From Kitasatospora xanthocidica (GTDB lineage: Bacteria > Actinomycetota > Actinomycetes > Streptomycetales > Streptomycetaceae): a DNA stretch of 64,000 nt. The stretch lies in contig NZ_BNBY01000001.1 of NCBI RefSeq assembly GCF_014656195.1, forward strand, positions 152,703 to 216,702, in the 5' to 3' direction. The first letter of the stretch is position 1, and the number at the start of each line of letters is the position of its first letter. The translations under genes were made by a program, and so were the position numbers. Below are positions 31,805 through 39,725 of the stretch, in pieces. The notes beneath the pieces are model-generated. The model worked only from the letters and a program-made list of their open reading frames with translations. It did not search any database and was not told the DNA's origin.

Positions 31805-32748
31805 TGCGACCGCTGTACTCCGTTCCCCTCGGCATCGCCGCCGCCGGCGCCGCCTGCCTCGCCTACTCCGCCGGGTACGAGGTCCGGGCCTTCCGCCTCC
31901 GCCGGGTCGAGGTCCCCGTCCTCCCCCGCGGCGCCCGGCCGCTCCGGATCCTCCAGGTGTCCGACATCCACATGGTGAGCGGCCAGGGCAAGAAGCAGCG
32001 CTGGCTGCAGAGCCTGGCCGGCCTGCGCCCCGACCTCGTGGTCAACACCGGCGACAACCTCTCCGACCCGCTCGGCGTCCCGGCCACCCTCGACGCGCTC
32101 GGGCCGCTCATGGAGTTCCCGGGCGTCTACGTCTTCGGCTCCAACGACTACTACGGCCCGGCCCGCAAGAACCCGGCCCGCTACCTCCAGGCGATGCGCA
32201 GCGGCGTCCACGGCATGAACAACCCCGACGGCTCCGCCGGCCGCGGCATCTCCGGCGCCGTCCACAACCCCTGGGAGAAGCTCCGCGACGGCTTCGACGC
32301 GGCCGGCTGGCTCGACCTCACCAACACCCGCGGCCGCCTCACCCTGAACGGCCTCGACCTCGAGTTCACCGGCCTCGACGACCCCCACATCCGCCGCGAC
32401 CGCTACAGCGCGGTCACCGGCGGCCCCTCCGCCGACGCCGACCTCTCCCTCGCCGTCGTCCACGCGCCCTACCTGCGCGTCCTCGACGCCTTCACCGCCG
32501 ACCGCTACCCGCTGATCCTGGCCGGACACACCCACGGCGGCCAGCTCTGCATCCCCTTCTACGGCGCCCTCGTCACCAACTGCGACATCGACACCCGCCG
32601 AGTGAAGGGCCTCTCCACCCACACCGCCGGCGGCCACCGCTCCTACCTCCACGTCTCCGCCGGCTGCGGCACCAACCGCTACACCCCCGTCCGCTTCGCC
32701 TGCCCCCCCGAAGCCACCCTCCTCACCCTCACCCCGGCCCCCCGCTGA
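31804..32748 (+). CDS. Metallophosphoesterase, membrane-anchored
   Basis: A 314-residue calcineurin-like phosphoesterase. An N-terminal hydrophobic helix (SVPLGIAAAGAACLAY) suggests membrane anchoring. The metal-site motifs are seen in order: VSDIHM, NTGDN, GSND, VVHAPY (His) and AGHTHGGQ. The last is the GHTH signature. The start overlaps the stop of the CGNR gene. Substrate unknown; the family cleaves phosphomono- or diesters. It lies just upstream of the tRNA-Pro gene and is chromosomal backbone. Confidence 0.92.
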   Translation: MRPLYSVPLGIAAAGAACLAYSAGYEVRAFRLRRVEVPVLPRGARPLRILQVSDIHMVSGQGKKQRWLQSLAGLRPDLVVNTGDNLSDPLGVPATLDALGPLMEFPGVYVFGSNDYYGPARKNPARYLQAMRSGVHGMNNPDGSAGRGISGAVHNPWEKLRDGFDAAGWLDLTNTRGRLTLNGLDLEFTGLDDPHIRRDRYSAVTGGPSADADLSLAVVHAPYLRVLDAFTADRYPLILAGHTHGGQLCIPFYGALVTNCDIDTRRVKGLSTHTAGGHRSYLHVSAGCGTNRYTPVRFACPPEATLLTLTPAPR

Positions 32749-32848
32749 CCCCCACCGGACGCCCGCCCGAAACCGGATTTCGTGTCTCGGCGAGCGTCCG
32801 GTAGAGTTCTACTCGTCGCGAAGGAGACGGAGCGACAAACCGCAAGAC

Positions 32849-32928
<80 letters not shown>

Positions 32929-32937
32929 AAGACCAGC

Positions 32938-32973
32938 TCAGGGCCGGTCTCCCGCAAGGGAGACCGGCCCTGA
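32938..32973. terminator. Hairpin downstream of tRNA-Pro / int
   Basis: A 16-bp perfect stem (32938-32953 with 32958-32973) with a GCAA loop. It lies between tRNA-Pro and the converging integrase gene, so it can terminate both. Confidence 0.85.
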
Positions 32974-32990
32974 CTGGCTTTCCGGGCCCT

Positions 32991-33014
32991 CTCGGGAGAA
33001 TCCTGGGAGAAATC
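32991..33014. repeat. Candidate integrase arm-type repeats, left
   Basis: CGGGAGAA at 32993-33000 and TGGGAGAA at 33004-33011 are spaced 11 bases apart, one helical turn. A matching pair with the same spacing sits near attR (52843-52867). An inverted copy (CTCCCGAG) is at 33030-33037. Confidence 0.5.
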
Positions 33015-33039
33015 CTCCGGAAAACCGATCTCCCGAGGG

Positions 33040-34563
33040 CTACCGCTGAGGCTTCCTCAGCAGGGCGTCGAGAACCGCCACGGGCGAGCCGGGCGACATC
33101 CGGCGACGGGCTTCGAGTGCCGCGAGCCACATCCGGGTCAGCCCCTCCATGAGGTCCCGGCGCATCTCCGCCGTGATGTGGGAGTAGCGGGCCTGGACCG
33201 AGCCGTCCTCGTGCCCCATCCGCTCGTCCTTGAGCTTCGGCGGCGTCCGCAGCCCGTCCATCATCGTCTTGTGCGCGTGCCGCAGCCCGTGCGGGGTGAG
33301 GCCGCGGGCGATCGGCAGCCAGCAGGCCTGCGCCCGGCCAGCGGCTCCCCGCCCGCGGGCCGGAATGCCGGGCCACGGCTCGGCCAGCACCGGCACCGGG
33401 CGGGCCTCCTCCGGGGCCTTCTTCGGGTACCAGCCGGTGGCCGCCGGATGGAACAGCCAGGTGGCGAACCCATTCCTCCGCCAGTGCGCCGCGTTCTCGC
33501 CGGACGCCTGCCACCGGACGTAGCCGAGGTCAGCCATGGCCTTCTCCACCCGCACCCGGGTGCCCTCAGCCACCGCCGCCGGGCGGTTCAGCACGTTGGA
33601 CACGGTCCCGGTGGAGACGCCGGCCGCCCGCGCGACATCGACCAGCTTCGCGCCGGGGCGGTGGGCCGCGCCGTTGGCGGCGCCGTGCCCGCTGAACAGG
33701 TACCGCAGGCCGTGGCACTCGCAGGGCGTCTGGCTCGCCCTCGCAACCTGCCCGGCGAGCAGGGCGGAGAGGAACTCCGGCGTGTCGATCGTGCGGTAGG
33801 AGTCGTCCTTGGGCGGGCAGCGGTGGAACTCGCCGGAGTCCAGCTCGTACAGCTGGTGCTCGACCCGGACGGCGGCCGGGCGGACGAACTCGCTCTCCAG
33901 GCCGACGATTTCGCCCCACCGCATGCCGGTGAAGCCCTTGAGCACGATGGCGACGAACTCGTCGTCGCGGCCAGAGAGCAGAGCGGCCCGCTCGGCGATC
34001 AACAGGATGCCGAGGGCATCGGTCACGACCTTCTCGGGGCCGCGGTTGCGCGAGCGGCCGGCGCGCTTGCCCCGGCCGCGGCGGCGGGTCGCCGGGTTGG
34101 AGTCCCGCAGCCCCTCGTCCACGGCGTCCGCGAGGATCAGGTGTAGCGTGCCGCGCCACGTCTTGATGCTGCTGGCCGCGTAGCCGCGCTCGCGCTCCTT
34201 GCGCTCCCAGGCGTCGATGTCACCCTTGGTGATCTCTCCGATCAGGGCGTTCTCGAACTCGGGGAGCAGGTGCTCCTCGATGTGGCGGCGGTAGTTCTGC
34301 ATGGTGGAGACGGCAAGGTCCTGGTCCTCGTACCAGCCGCTCGCGTACTCGCCGAACGTCATCCGCTCGGGCTCCGGGGTGGCGGGCAACTGAGTGGCCT
34401 GCTGGGCCACCTCCTCCTCGGCGACCGCGGCGGCCTTCTCGGCCGCGCGCTTGGTCTTGAAGCGGACCGCCTTCCCGTTGTCGTCGAGGACGGTCCCGTA
34501 CTTGCCGGGCGCGATCTTGTACCGGGCGCGCCAGTAGTCGCCCCGGTTCTCGCCGTATCCCAA
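33040..34563 (-). CDS. int: Tyrosine integrase with embedded LacI-type HTH
   Basis: A 507-residue site-specific recombinase. An N-terminal AP2-like/arm-binding region is followed by a SAM-like core-binding domain (about 68-155). The catalytic residues are visible: Arg215 in FTGMRWGEI, His425 and Arg428 in LTPHGLRHAHKT, His451 in MGHEDG, and the nucleophile Tyr460. Between Arg215 and the HxxR box, residues about 306-349 read KLVDVARAAGVSTGTVSNVL followed by TRVRVEKAMADLGYVR. That is a textbook LacI-family helix-turn-helix with hinge-like end. It is longer than usual for AICE integrases (about 390-460). It lies next to attL and integrates into tRNA-Pro. The ATG at 34563 starts MGYGENRG. Confidence 0.95.
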   Translation of the reverse strand: MGYGENRGDYWRARYKIAPGKYGTVLDDNGKAVRFKTKRAAEKAAAVAEEEVAQQATQLPATPEPERMTFGEYASGWYEDQDLAVSTMQNYRRHIEEHLLPEFENALIGEITKGDIDAWERKERERGYAASSIKTWRGTLHLILADAVDEGLRDSNPATRRRGRGKRAGRSRNRGPEKVVTDALGILLIAERAALLSGRDDEFVAIVLKGFTGMRWGEIVGLESEFVRPAAVRVEHQLYELDSGEFHRCPPKDDSYRTIDTPEFLSALLAGQVARASQTPCECHGLRYLFSGHGAANGAAHRPGAKLVDVARAAGVSTGTVSNVLNRPAAVAEGTRVRVEKAMADLGYVRWQASGENAAHWRRNGFATWLFHPAATGWYPKKAPEEARPVPVLAEPWPGIPARGRGAAGRAQACWLPIARGLTPHGLRHAHKTMMDGLRTPPKLKDERMGHEDGSVQARYSHITAEMRRDLMEGLTRMWLAALEARRRMSPGSPVAVLDALLRKPQR

Positions 34564-34625
34564 TGTGTTCTCTCTGCGGCAGGGCCCCGCCCGGCGGTGG
34601 CGCCGGGCGGGGCATGTGGGTGTGA

Positions 34626-34964
34626 TCAGGCAGCGTCCGGCTGGTGGAGCGCCGCCCTGCGCGGCACCCGCGCTTGGAGCCGGACGCCCGACCTCGTCGG
34701 CTGCGGGTCACGTACCGGCTTCTTCAGGACCGCGACGGCGGCGACCCGGGTCTGCGGTCCGGCCACGGCAACCGGCCGCACCTCGTACATGCGGACGATC
34801 TCGGCGAACTGCTCCGCAGTGAAGCGGTATGCGCGCCCAGGCTTGGTGAAGGGGATGCGCCCACGACGGGCCTGCTCCTTCACCCACCACTCGGACATGC
34901 CGATGGCCTTGGCGATGTCGGCCGGGCGGTGGAGCGGCGGCAGTGCGCCCTGGTCCTTGGGCAT
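34626..34964 (-). CDS. xis: Excisionase / helix-turn-helix DNA-binding protein
   Basis: A 112-residue basic protein. Residues about 8-60 form a winged-helix/MerR-like excisionase domain: LHRPADIAKAIGMSEWWVKE then GRIPFTKPGRAYRFTAEQF. The rest is a basic Arg/Pro-rich tail. It lies directly upstream of int on the same strand, the usual place for AICE excisionases, which bias recombination toward excision. The ATG at 34964 has GGAGG upstream. Confidence 0.85.
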   Translation of the reverse strand: MPKDQGALPPLHRPADIAKAIGMSEWWVKEQARRGRIPFTKPGRAYRFTAEQFAEIVRMYEVRPVAVAGPQTRVAAVAVLKKPVRDPQPTRSGVRLQARVPRRAALHQPDAA

Positions 34965-35017
34965 GCGAAACCTCCGAATCGACCTTGGCGGGGCTTGGCC
35001 CCTTCCTTCTCTGAGGT

Positions 35018-35233
35018 CCGCTACCGCCGCTACTCCGCTACCGCGCTGGTCAGAGGGGGTGCGGTGGTAGCGGATGTGGTAGCGGTAGCGGATAGGTCGG
35101 GTCAGCCGACGGTGGTGAGGTCGGTAGGCGTTTCGGTGGCGGGGGCCGGGTCGGTAGCCGCTACCGCTACCTCTCCCGCTACCGGAAAGAGGGTCCTGAC
35201 CTGCGCGGTAGCGGAGGTAGCGGCGGTAGCGGA
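35018..35233. repeat. Iteron-like GGTAGCGG/CCGCTACC cluster (possible replication origin)
   Basis: Eleven copies of the 8-mer occur in two mirror-image blocks. Block 1 has CCGCTACC at 35018 and 35035 facing GGTAGCGG at 35066, 35078 and 35084. Block 2 has CCGCTACC at 35158, 35164 and 35176 facing GGTAGCGG at 35207, 35216 and 35225. The second block lies inside the 3' end of the DUF3631 gene. Such clustered repeats next to rep genes suggest an origin or an initiator-binding site. Confidence 0.6.
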
Positions 35234-36367
35234 TTCCTCGGGAACGGGCGGGCAGTAGCGCAGCCACGCGTCGGCGAGGTCCTCGGCGTAGTAGCCCTTG
35301 AGGACGACCCGGGGACCGGTCTTGATGTTGCGGGGGCGGATCGGCTTGCCGGCGGCGGTGACGTACCCGCCGAGCATCTGAGACAGGGTCCGGGTGGTGA
35401 ACGCGCGGCCGTCGAGGTCGGCCCACGGCGCGTCGTCGAGGTCGTTGAGCCTCTCCACGAGGGTGCTGCTGAGCATGCGCTCGGCGCCGTCGAAGATGGT
35501 CCGCAGGTCGGTCAGCAGCCGGATGCCAAGCGACCCGCTGTCGTCGGCCCTGGCGGTCTTGACCAGGTGGAGGCAAGCGGCGCGGGCCCGCTTGGGCCAG
35601 TGCCCGCCGGCGGCGTCGGCGACGGCGAGCAGGGGTTCCCAGACGTCGGCGGGCCGGTCGCAGACGCCCTCGGGCATCTCGGGCCAGGCGCCCTCGACCT
35701 TCTCGCGCACGGTGTCGGCCCAGGCGGCGAGCCGGTCGCGCAGCACGTGGCCCTCGGGCTCGTGGATCCGCTGGCGGAAGGACTCGGCCGCCTCGTTGGG
35801 GGCACGGCGGCGCATGCGGATGACGACGGAACGGCCCATGATCGTGTCGGGCAGGTCGCCGAGGCCGGCGAGGGCGAGGGCGGCGTAGACGGGGAACTTG
35901 ACCACCTTGTGGTTGTCGCCCTCGCGGACGCTGCGGGTGACGCCGCCGGTGCGACGGTAGCCCGAGTTGATGAGACCGCGCAGGTCCTCGGCCCCCGCCG
36001 CCTTGGGCCCGAAGACCGTGTCGACCTCGTCCCACAGGATCGTCGGCAGGCCGTCGTCGCCACCGGAGATGGAGCGGAACAGGGCACTGGCGCTGATGTC
36101 GTTGGTGACCAGCGGGTTGGGCGTGAGGGTCTGGACGATCTCCAGGGCGCGGGTCTTGCCGCTCTCGGGTTCCGGGGACAGGAACGCGAGGCGGGGGGTG
36201 GTCTCGAAGCAGTCCATGAGGTGGGTGTGGGCGTCCCACAGCGTGACGGCGACGTAGGCGTGTTCGCTGGGGAAGATGTTGAAACGGCGGTGGTGCCGCT
36301 CGATCTCGTCGAGCAGGGCGGCGCCGTCCTCGGCCGTGGTGGTGACGGGCGGGGTGGGATCGGTCAT
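35102..36367 (-). CDS. DUF3631 replication-associated ATPase
   Basis: A 421-residue protein with a P-loop (SPEPESGKTRALEI), a Walker B-like ILWDEVDTVFG and an Arg-rich sensor region (GRSVVIRMRRRAP). This is the layout of DUF3631 ATPases found beside prim-pol genes in actinobacterial AICEs and phages. It probably acts as a helicase/initiator with the prim-pol encoded next to it. The last 40 residues (AATSATAQ, AVAATDP) are encoded by the iteron block and are probably poorly structured. ATG at 36367. Confidence 0.88.
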   Translation of the reverse strand: MTDPTPPVTTTAEDGAALLDEIERHHRRFNIFPSEHAYVAVTLWDAHTHLMDCFETTPRLAFLSPEPESGKTRALEIVQTLTPNPLVTNDISASALFRSISGGDDGLPTILWDEVDTVFGPKAAGAEDLRGLINSGYRRTGGVTRSVREGDNHKVVKFPVYAALALAGLGDLPDTIMGRSVVIRMRRRAPNEAAESFRQRIHEPEGHVLRDRLAAWADTVREKVEGAWPEMPEGVCDRPADVWEPLLAVADAAGGHWPKRARAACLHLVKTARADDSGSLGIRLLTDLRTIFDGAERMLSSTLVERLNDLDDAPWADLDGRAFTTRTLSQMLGGYVTAAGKPIRPRNIKTGPRVVLKGYYAEDLADAWLRYCPPVPEESATAATSATAQVRTLFPVAGEVAVAATDPAPATETPTDLTTVG

Positions 36368-36396
36368 GCTTGAGTCTCCGGTCTGTTGGGCTGGAT

Positions 36397-36434
36397 GAAG
36401 CGGCCGCCGGCTTTGGCGAGAGGGCGGCCGCTTC
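36397..36434. promoter_or_regulatory. Hairpin between prim-pol and DUF3631 genes
   Basis: A 12-bp perfect stem (36397-36408 with 36423-36434) with a 14-base loop in the 148-bp gap. It could be an attenuator of downstream rep expression or part of the origin. Confidence 0.5.
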
Positions 36435-36515
36435 GGTGTGTTCGGACAGGTCAGGTGGATCGCCGCCCCCGCTCGGAGAAGCGCTTTTCCTGGCGGGACG
36501 AGGGGCGACGGTTGC

Positions 36516-37463
36516 TCATGCGGCCCGCCCGACGCCGCCGGCGCCCCGGGCCAGGCCCTTGGCGATGGTGCGGCGGCACTCCGCCTCACCCAGCCCGGCC
36601 TTGCTCCCGGCCGCGAGCAGGGCGTCCGTGGCGTCGTGCTCGGGCAGGGTGCCGGCGGCGACCAGGCGGCCGAGCGCGGCGGCGGAGGCGAACAGGGTGT
36701 GGTTCCTGACGCCCTCTCCGGCGGACGAGACCTTCTCGGTCTCGCCGCGGACGGCGGCCTGCACGTAGGCCTGGAGTCGTCCGATCCTCGCCCGCACCGC
36801 GGCGGTGTCCAGCTTGGCGGCGGGCGGGGCCTTGGGGGTGAGGAGGGTGGCGAGCCAGGCGGGCAGCGGCATCGGCGGCACGTCGAGGACGACCGTGTAC
36901 GGGCGTCCGGCGACGGTGCTTCCCGCGGCGACGACGTATCCGCCGTGGGCGCGGGTGTCGACCTTCCAGCCGAGCCCCTGCCCCTTGTCCCCGGTCGTGT
37001 TGCGCAGGACGAGCCCGAGCGGGGCGGTGAAGTACAGGTGGGTGCCGCCGCGGCCGGTGCGCACGGTGAACGTGTCGTAGTAGGCGGGCTGTCCGTGCTC
37101 CTCGCAGAGCGCGGCGAACACGTCGTGCCCGTCGGTGATGCCGCGGTCGGCCCACCGTGCGGGCGGGAGGTCGCCGGGGTGCTTGGGGGTATCGATGTCG
37201 ACCGCGACCAGGCCGGAGGGGCCGCAGGCCAGGCCGATGTTGTAGGGGCCGTGGGACCAGGCCCGGCGGATGACGTTCGGGTCGGTGGTGGCCCGGCGCT
37301 CCCACCCGAGGTGCCCGGAGACACAGGGGCCGGTGCGCGGGCACCGCTCCTCGCTGTGCAGGGCGGGGTACTTGTGGTTCGGGGCGAGCGGGAAGACGTA
37401 CCAGTCGCGGGCGGCGGCGGTCAGGGCGGCGTTGAGCGGGTCCGGGGACGGCCGATCGGTCAT
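36516..37463 (-). CDS. Bifunctional DNA primase/polymerase (prim-pol)
   Basis: A 315-residue protein of the archaeo-eukaryotic primase superfamily (prim-pol). The catalytic acidic motif is in LVAVDIDTPKHPGD. TGRGGTHLYF matches the nucleotide-binding motif of prim-pols. The family pattern GCPRT/W-AxR appears as ERCPRTGPC near residue 40. It acts with the DUF3631 ATPase in rolling or autonomous replication of the excised element, as proposed for RepAM-type AICEs. It is transcribed just upstream of the DUF3631 gene. ATG at 37463. Confidence 0.92.
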   Translation of the reverse strand: MTDRPSPDPLNAALTAAARDWYVFPLAPNHKYPALHSEERCPRTGPCVSGHLGWERRATTDPNVIRRAWSHGPYNIGLACGPSGLVAVDIDTPKHPGDLPPARWADRGITDGHDVFAALCEEHGQPAYYDTFTVRTGRGGTHLYFTAPLGLVLRNTTGDKGQGLGWKVDTRAHGGYVVAAGSTVAGRPYTVVLDVPPMPLPAWLATLLTPKAPPAAKLDTAAVRARIGRLQAYVQAAVRGETEKVSSAGEGVRNHTLFASAAALGRLVAAGTLPEHDATDALLAAGSKAGLGEAECRRTIAKGLARGAGGVGRAA

Positions 37464-37527
37464 GCGGGAGTCCTCTCGGGTGCGGCGGGCCGGGGCCCGT
37501 GAGTGCGGGCCCCGGCCCGCGGAGGGG

Positions 37528-37797
37528 TCAGAGGTCGAGGGCGATCTGGCCGTCGCAGACGGCGGCCGGGGCGGGCGGCATCAGGGCGTCGAGGGCGGCC
37601 TGGTGGTCCGGGTCGGCGAGCAGGCAGATGACGCGGCCGTCGGTGGTGACCAGCCACTCGGGGTCGTCGTGGAGCACCTCGACGGCGGCCTCGTGGGTGG
37701 TGGCGTGGACGGCGCACTCGTCGTCGTGGTCGGAGCCGTACGCGGTGCCGCAGACGTCGCACACGGCGACGTGGCAGGTCACGGTCTTGATGGGCAC
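37528..37797 (-). CDS. Small Cys/His-containing AICE protein, unknown
   Basis: An 89-residue acidic protein with CDVCGTAY and several His/Cys residues (CHVAVC, HDDECAVHATTH) that may bind zinc. GTG at 37797 is five bases after GGGAG; GTG at 37803 is an alternative. It lies in the run of short genes between prim-pol and the translocase gene. Function unknown. Confidence 0.7.
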   Translation of the reverse strand: MPIKTVTCHVAVCDVCGTAYGSDHDDECAVHATTHEAAVEVLHDDPEWLVTTDGRVICLLADPDHQAALDALMPPAPAAVCDGQIALDL

Positions 37798-37813
37798 GGG
37801 CACTCCCACTCGG

Positions 37814-38176
37814 TCAGAGGTCGAAGAGGGCGTCGGGCCCGGTGGCCGCGGCGCTGGCCTGGCGGGCCTTGCCGGCGGCGCGACGGGTGGCGTCGTGGCA
37901 GTCCGGGCACCACGCCGCAAGCTCGGCCTTGGGCAGGGCGGCGGCCTGGTGCGGCGGGAGGAGGAGGCTGTCCGGGGCGGCCGCGGCGGCGAGCAGGTGG
38001 ACCGGGCCGTTGCCGTGGCGGCGGCCGTAGCCGCCGTGGACGGTGGGGCAGCGTCCGCCGTCCTTGTCGTGGTTCTTGCCGCAGGTGCCGCGGCACTGGC
38101 AGCGGCCCGCGGCGGCCGCGAGGACGGCCTGCCACAGGCCGCGCTGGTCGCCGAGCGGCGGGGTGCGGCCGGTCAC
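37814..38176 (-). CDS. Zinc-binding protein resembling an HNH endonuclease
   Basis: A 120-residue protein with CQCRGTCGKNH, then GRCPTVH, and a C-terminal AWCPDCHDATRR. This pattern of paired Cys with a CxxCH is that of HNH/treble-clef zinc folds, although a clear central His-Asn pair is not obvious. The GTG start at 38176 overlaps the stop of the upstream gene as GTGA, so the two are translationally coupled. It could be a nuclease or only a zinc-binding accessory. Confidence 0.7.
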   Translation of the reverse strand: MTGRTPPLGDQRGLWQAVLAAAAGRCQCRGTCGKNHDKDGGRCPTVHGGYGRRHGNGPVHLLAAAAAPDSLLLPPHQAAALPKAELAAWCPDCHDATRRAAGKARQASAAATGPDALFDL

Positions 38177-38763
38177 GACGCGTCCCCGAGCAGGTCGTTG
38201 ACGAGCGGGGTGAGGTGGCGGTTGGCGTGCTCGGCGAGGGCGGCGACGACGGTCCTGGCCTCCTCGGTGAGCGTGCGGCCGGGCCGGGCCGTGGTGGGCG
38301 CGAGGAGGATGCCGTCCGGGATCGGGAGGAGCACGGTGGCGGTCACCAGGACGGCGGGGCGGTCGGTGCGGTCCGGGCTGACCAGCACGGGCCACTGCTC
38401 GCTCGGGTGGAACCACGGGTCGCGTTCCCAGTCCAGGGGGCGGCCGCCCGGGCGGCGGGTGAGCGCGGCGTGGCGCAGGCCGACCTTGGCGCAGAACTGG
38501 GCGCCGCCGTGGTGGTCGCGGTACACGTCGAGCGGCTGGATGTCGCGGCGAACCGTCACGTAGCCGGGCGCCATGACGGGGGCAGTGGCCGTGCGCCACG
38601 CGGCGATGGCGAAGTCCACCGGACGGAGCGGCGCGCCGTCCTCGTGGAAGTCGTCAACGTGCCGGGCGATGTAGGCGTCGTAGCGGGAGTGGCCATCGCT
38701 GGCGTTCCCCCGGTCGGCGGTGTCGTCCACGATCGCGAGCGTGAGGCGGTTGAAGTCGGGCAT
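38173..38763 (-). CDS. Hypothetical AICE protein
   Basis: A 196-residue soluble protein beginning MPDFNRLTLAIVDDTADRG. No motif is recognised. It has an acidic and aromatic middle (WERDPWFHPSEQWPVLV) and a helical C-terminus. ATG at 38763; the stop overlaps the next gene. It is part of the accessory operon. Confidence 0.75.
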   Translation of the reverse strand: MPDFNRLTLAIVDDTADRGNASDGHSRYDAYIARHVDDFHEDGAPLRPVDFAIAAWRTATAPVMAPGYVTVRRDIQPLDVYRDHHGGAQFCAKVGLRHAALTRRPGGRPLDWERDPWFHPSEQWPVLVSPDRTDRPAVLVTATVLLPIPDGILLAPTTARPGRTLTEEARTVVAALAEHANRHLTPLVNDLLGDAS

Positions 38764-38893
38764 GCTGGTCCCATCTCGTTGAGGGATGCACGGCCCCGCG
38801 GCGACCGACTCTTTGCCAAGATCAGGCGGTCGTCGCGGGGCTTCGTGCTGTCCGGTGGTGGGTCGGCCGGGCGCCGGTCGGGCGCCGGCGCGG

Positions 38894-39298
38894 TCAGTCC
38901 TCGGTGCGGTGGTTGCCGGCGAGCAGGTCGTTCAGGGGGCGGGTGGTGCCGTCGGTGTGGCGCCAGATCTCCCCGCCCGGGGCCGAGGTGGTGCGGGAGT
39001 AGAAGCGCCATCCCTCCAGGACGAGGAGGGTGAGGCGCTGGGCGTGGTCGAGGCGGGTGCCGAGGTACGCGAGGGCGGGCTCCAGCACGCCCGGGGCGGA
39101 CGGCCAGGGGTACAGGCGCCAGGACAACCGGCCGAGCCGGCCCTTGTCGTCGGCCCGGCCGGGGTGCTTGATCAGGAGGTAGCTGGCTCCGTCGTACGTG
39201 ACCTCGTACGTCGTGGGGCCGGTGCGCTTCAGCGTGAGCTCGGGCAAGTGGCCCTCCGGGGCGATCGGTGGGATCGGGCTGTCCGTCCCCCGCACCAC
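38894..39298 (-). CDS. Hypothetical AICE protein
   Basis: A 134-residue protein with a likely beta-rich N-terminal half (LTLKRTGPTTYEVTYDGASY) and aromatic residues later (SWRLYPWPSAP, GWRFYSR). GTG at 39298; GTG at 39295 is equally possible. Family not recognised. Confidence 0.65.
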   Translation of the reverse strand: MVRGTDSPIPPIAPEGHLPELTLKRTGPTTYEVTYDGASYLLIKHPGRADDKGRLGRLSWRLYPWPSAPGVLEPALAYLGTRLDHAQRLTLLVLEGWRFYSRTTSAPGGEIWRHTDGTTRPLNDLLAGNHRTED

Positions 39299-39370
39299 CC
39301 GGGGCCCGCCGCTGGCTGCGACGGTGGTCCGGGCGGCACGGTCGGTCGGGCAGAGCAGATCGGAGACCGG

Positions 39371-39649
39371 CTAGAACGGCGGCTCCGTGGAGTACCACGT
39401 GGCCTGGTCGGAGCGGTCGAGGCGGCGGGCGATCCAGTTCGGGACGGGCAGCAGGCGGTGGGTGCGGTCGGGGTTCCAGCAGTCGCAGTAGATGTCCTCG
39501 GTGCCGGCGTACTCGCCGGTGTCGTAGTCGCCGTAGTCCTCGGTCCAGCCGCCGGCGCCCTTGCACTCGGTGCAGGCCGGGTTGGGGGTGTCGGTGAGGT
39601 GGATCGCGGGGCGGGGCCAGGTGGCGTACCTCAGGCGCAGGCGGGCCAT
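39371..39649 (-). CDS. Small zinc-finger-like protein (CxxCxGxG)
   Basis: A 92-residue protein with ACTECKGAGGW followed by YCDCWNP. This is a zinc-ribbon reminiscent of a single DnaJ-type CxxCxGxG unit. ATG at 39649 has a good GAAGGAA site. It lies just downstream of the translocase gene. Role unknown; such small ribbons are common in actinobacterial mobile elements. Confidence 0.75.
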   Translation of the reverse strand: MARLRLRYATWPRPAIHLTDTPNPACTECKGAGGWTEDYGDYDTGEYAGTEDIYCDCWNPDRTHRLLPVPNWIARRLDRSDQATWYSTEPPF

Positions 39650-39725
39650 GCGGTTCCTTCGGGTCGATGGTTGCCGTGGGCGGCGCGGATCCGCCCACGG
39701 CGCGTCAGGTCGGTTGCTGTGCTGC

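Noticed and set aside
35018..35233. CRISPR array
   Set aside because: The repeats are 8 bp, in both orientations, with no uniform spacers, and no cas genes are nearby.
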